From JBFJVD01 sp041624375 (GTDB taxonomy: Bacteria > Chloroflexota > Anaerolineae > Anaerolineales > E44-bin32), in the NCBI GenBank assembly GCA_041624375.1, contig JBFJVD010000155.1:1-7012 (forward strand): a stretch of 7,012 nt of DNA. The letters run 5' to 3'. The translations under genes were made by a program, and so were the position numbers. The notes under the pieces are model-generated. The model ran no database searches. It saw only the letters and a program-made list of their open reading frames with translations, and was not told the origin of the DNA. Shown piece by piece: positions 6,805 through 7,012 of this stretch. Position 1 is the first letter of the stretch; the number at the start of each line of letters is the position of its first letter.

Positions 6805-6990
6805 ATGGCAAAGGCGTACGATGTGGTCTGCGGGATGGAGGTGGACACCGGCACGGCCCTCTCCACAGAACACGAAGAGACCACATACTACTTCTGCTGC
6901 GACGGTTGTCGGGGCGCTTTCCAGCGATCGCCGGATTACCATCTAGCCAACTGGAAAGAAGACCACCCGGATATGACATCCACCCCTTAA
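6805..6990 (+). CDS. Small YHS-domain, cysteine-rich protein, probably metal-related
   Basis: The 61-residue product is essentially a single YHS domain: DVVCGMEVD at 6-14, then YYFCCDGCRGAFQRSPDYH at 28-46, with Cys9, Cys31, Cys32 and Cys35 as candidate metal ligands. YHS domains occur alone and attached to copper and heavy-metal ATPases, and are thought to bind metal; the biochemical role of stand-alone forms is not settled. It begins 23 bases after copA on the same strand with a strong ribosome binding site and no visible terminator between, so it should be part of the copper operon. No signal peptide is present, so it is probably cytosolic, where it could act as a copper carrier or buffer; that is inference. 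The remaining 22 bases of the window show no terminator or gene. Confidence 0.88.
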   Translation: MAKAYDVVCGMEVDTGTALSTEHEETTYYFCCDGCRGAFQRSPDYHLANWKEDHPDMTSTP

Positions 6991-7012
6991 TACGGCTCAC
7001 GACGAACCCTTA

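Noticed and set aside
6991..7012. Terminator at the end of the copper operon
   Set aside because: The 22 bases left in the window contain no stem-loop or T-tract; any terminator must lie beyond the edge.

Overview
The window is a GC-rich bacterial fragment with two divergent gene clusters either side of a 277-bp intergenic region (3740-4016). Gene density is high, and neighbours overlap by 1-4 bases or sit within 30 bases of each other. No rRNA, tRNA, mobile element or CRISPR array is visible. The best hint of taxonomy is the DUF2085 membrane protein. Its long loop between the CHQ and C-E-R-D motifs resembles versions I associate with Chloroflexota. This is recollection rather than a search, so the phylum is a moderate-confidence guess.

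Left, minus strand (3739 down to 1): five genes in one probable operon, in transcription order. They are ccdA (membrane electron carrier), a membrane-anchored TlpA/ResA-type thioredoxin, a fusion of a cytosolic glutaredoxin-like domain to a DUF2085 membrane domain, pgeF (YfiH/YlmD, laccase-domain purine nucleoside phosphorylase family), and yggS (PLP homeostasis protein, cut by the window edge). Junctions are an 11-base gap, a 4-base overlap, a 28-base gap and a 1-base overlap. The first three genes look like a thiol-redox route: CcdA carries reducing equivalents across the membrane to the extracytoplasmic TlpA-like protein. The fusion protein, with a CGLC motif and membrane-proximal cysteines, is a plausible but unproven additional part.

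Right, plus strand (4017 to 6990): a copper-resistance operon of csoR (Cu(I)-sensing repressor), copA (Cu(I)-exporting P1B-ATPase with two N-terminal metal-binding domains) and a small cysteine-rich YHS-domain protein. csoR and copA overlap by four bases, and the YHS gene follows 23 bases later with a strong ribosome binding site. A sigma70-type promoter and a C-tract/G-tract palindrome of the CsoR operator type precede csoR, which suggests a self-regulated, copper-inducible unit.

The intergenic region also holds a GC-rich segment (3832-3888) with two mutually exclusive hairpins inside a closing stem, placed where it could lie in the ccdA leader transcript. The most unusual item in the window is the glutaredoxin-DUF2085 fusion co-transcribed with ccdA and tlpA. 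The rest is recognisable and fairly conventional.
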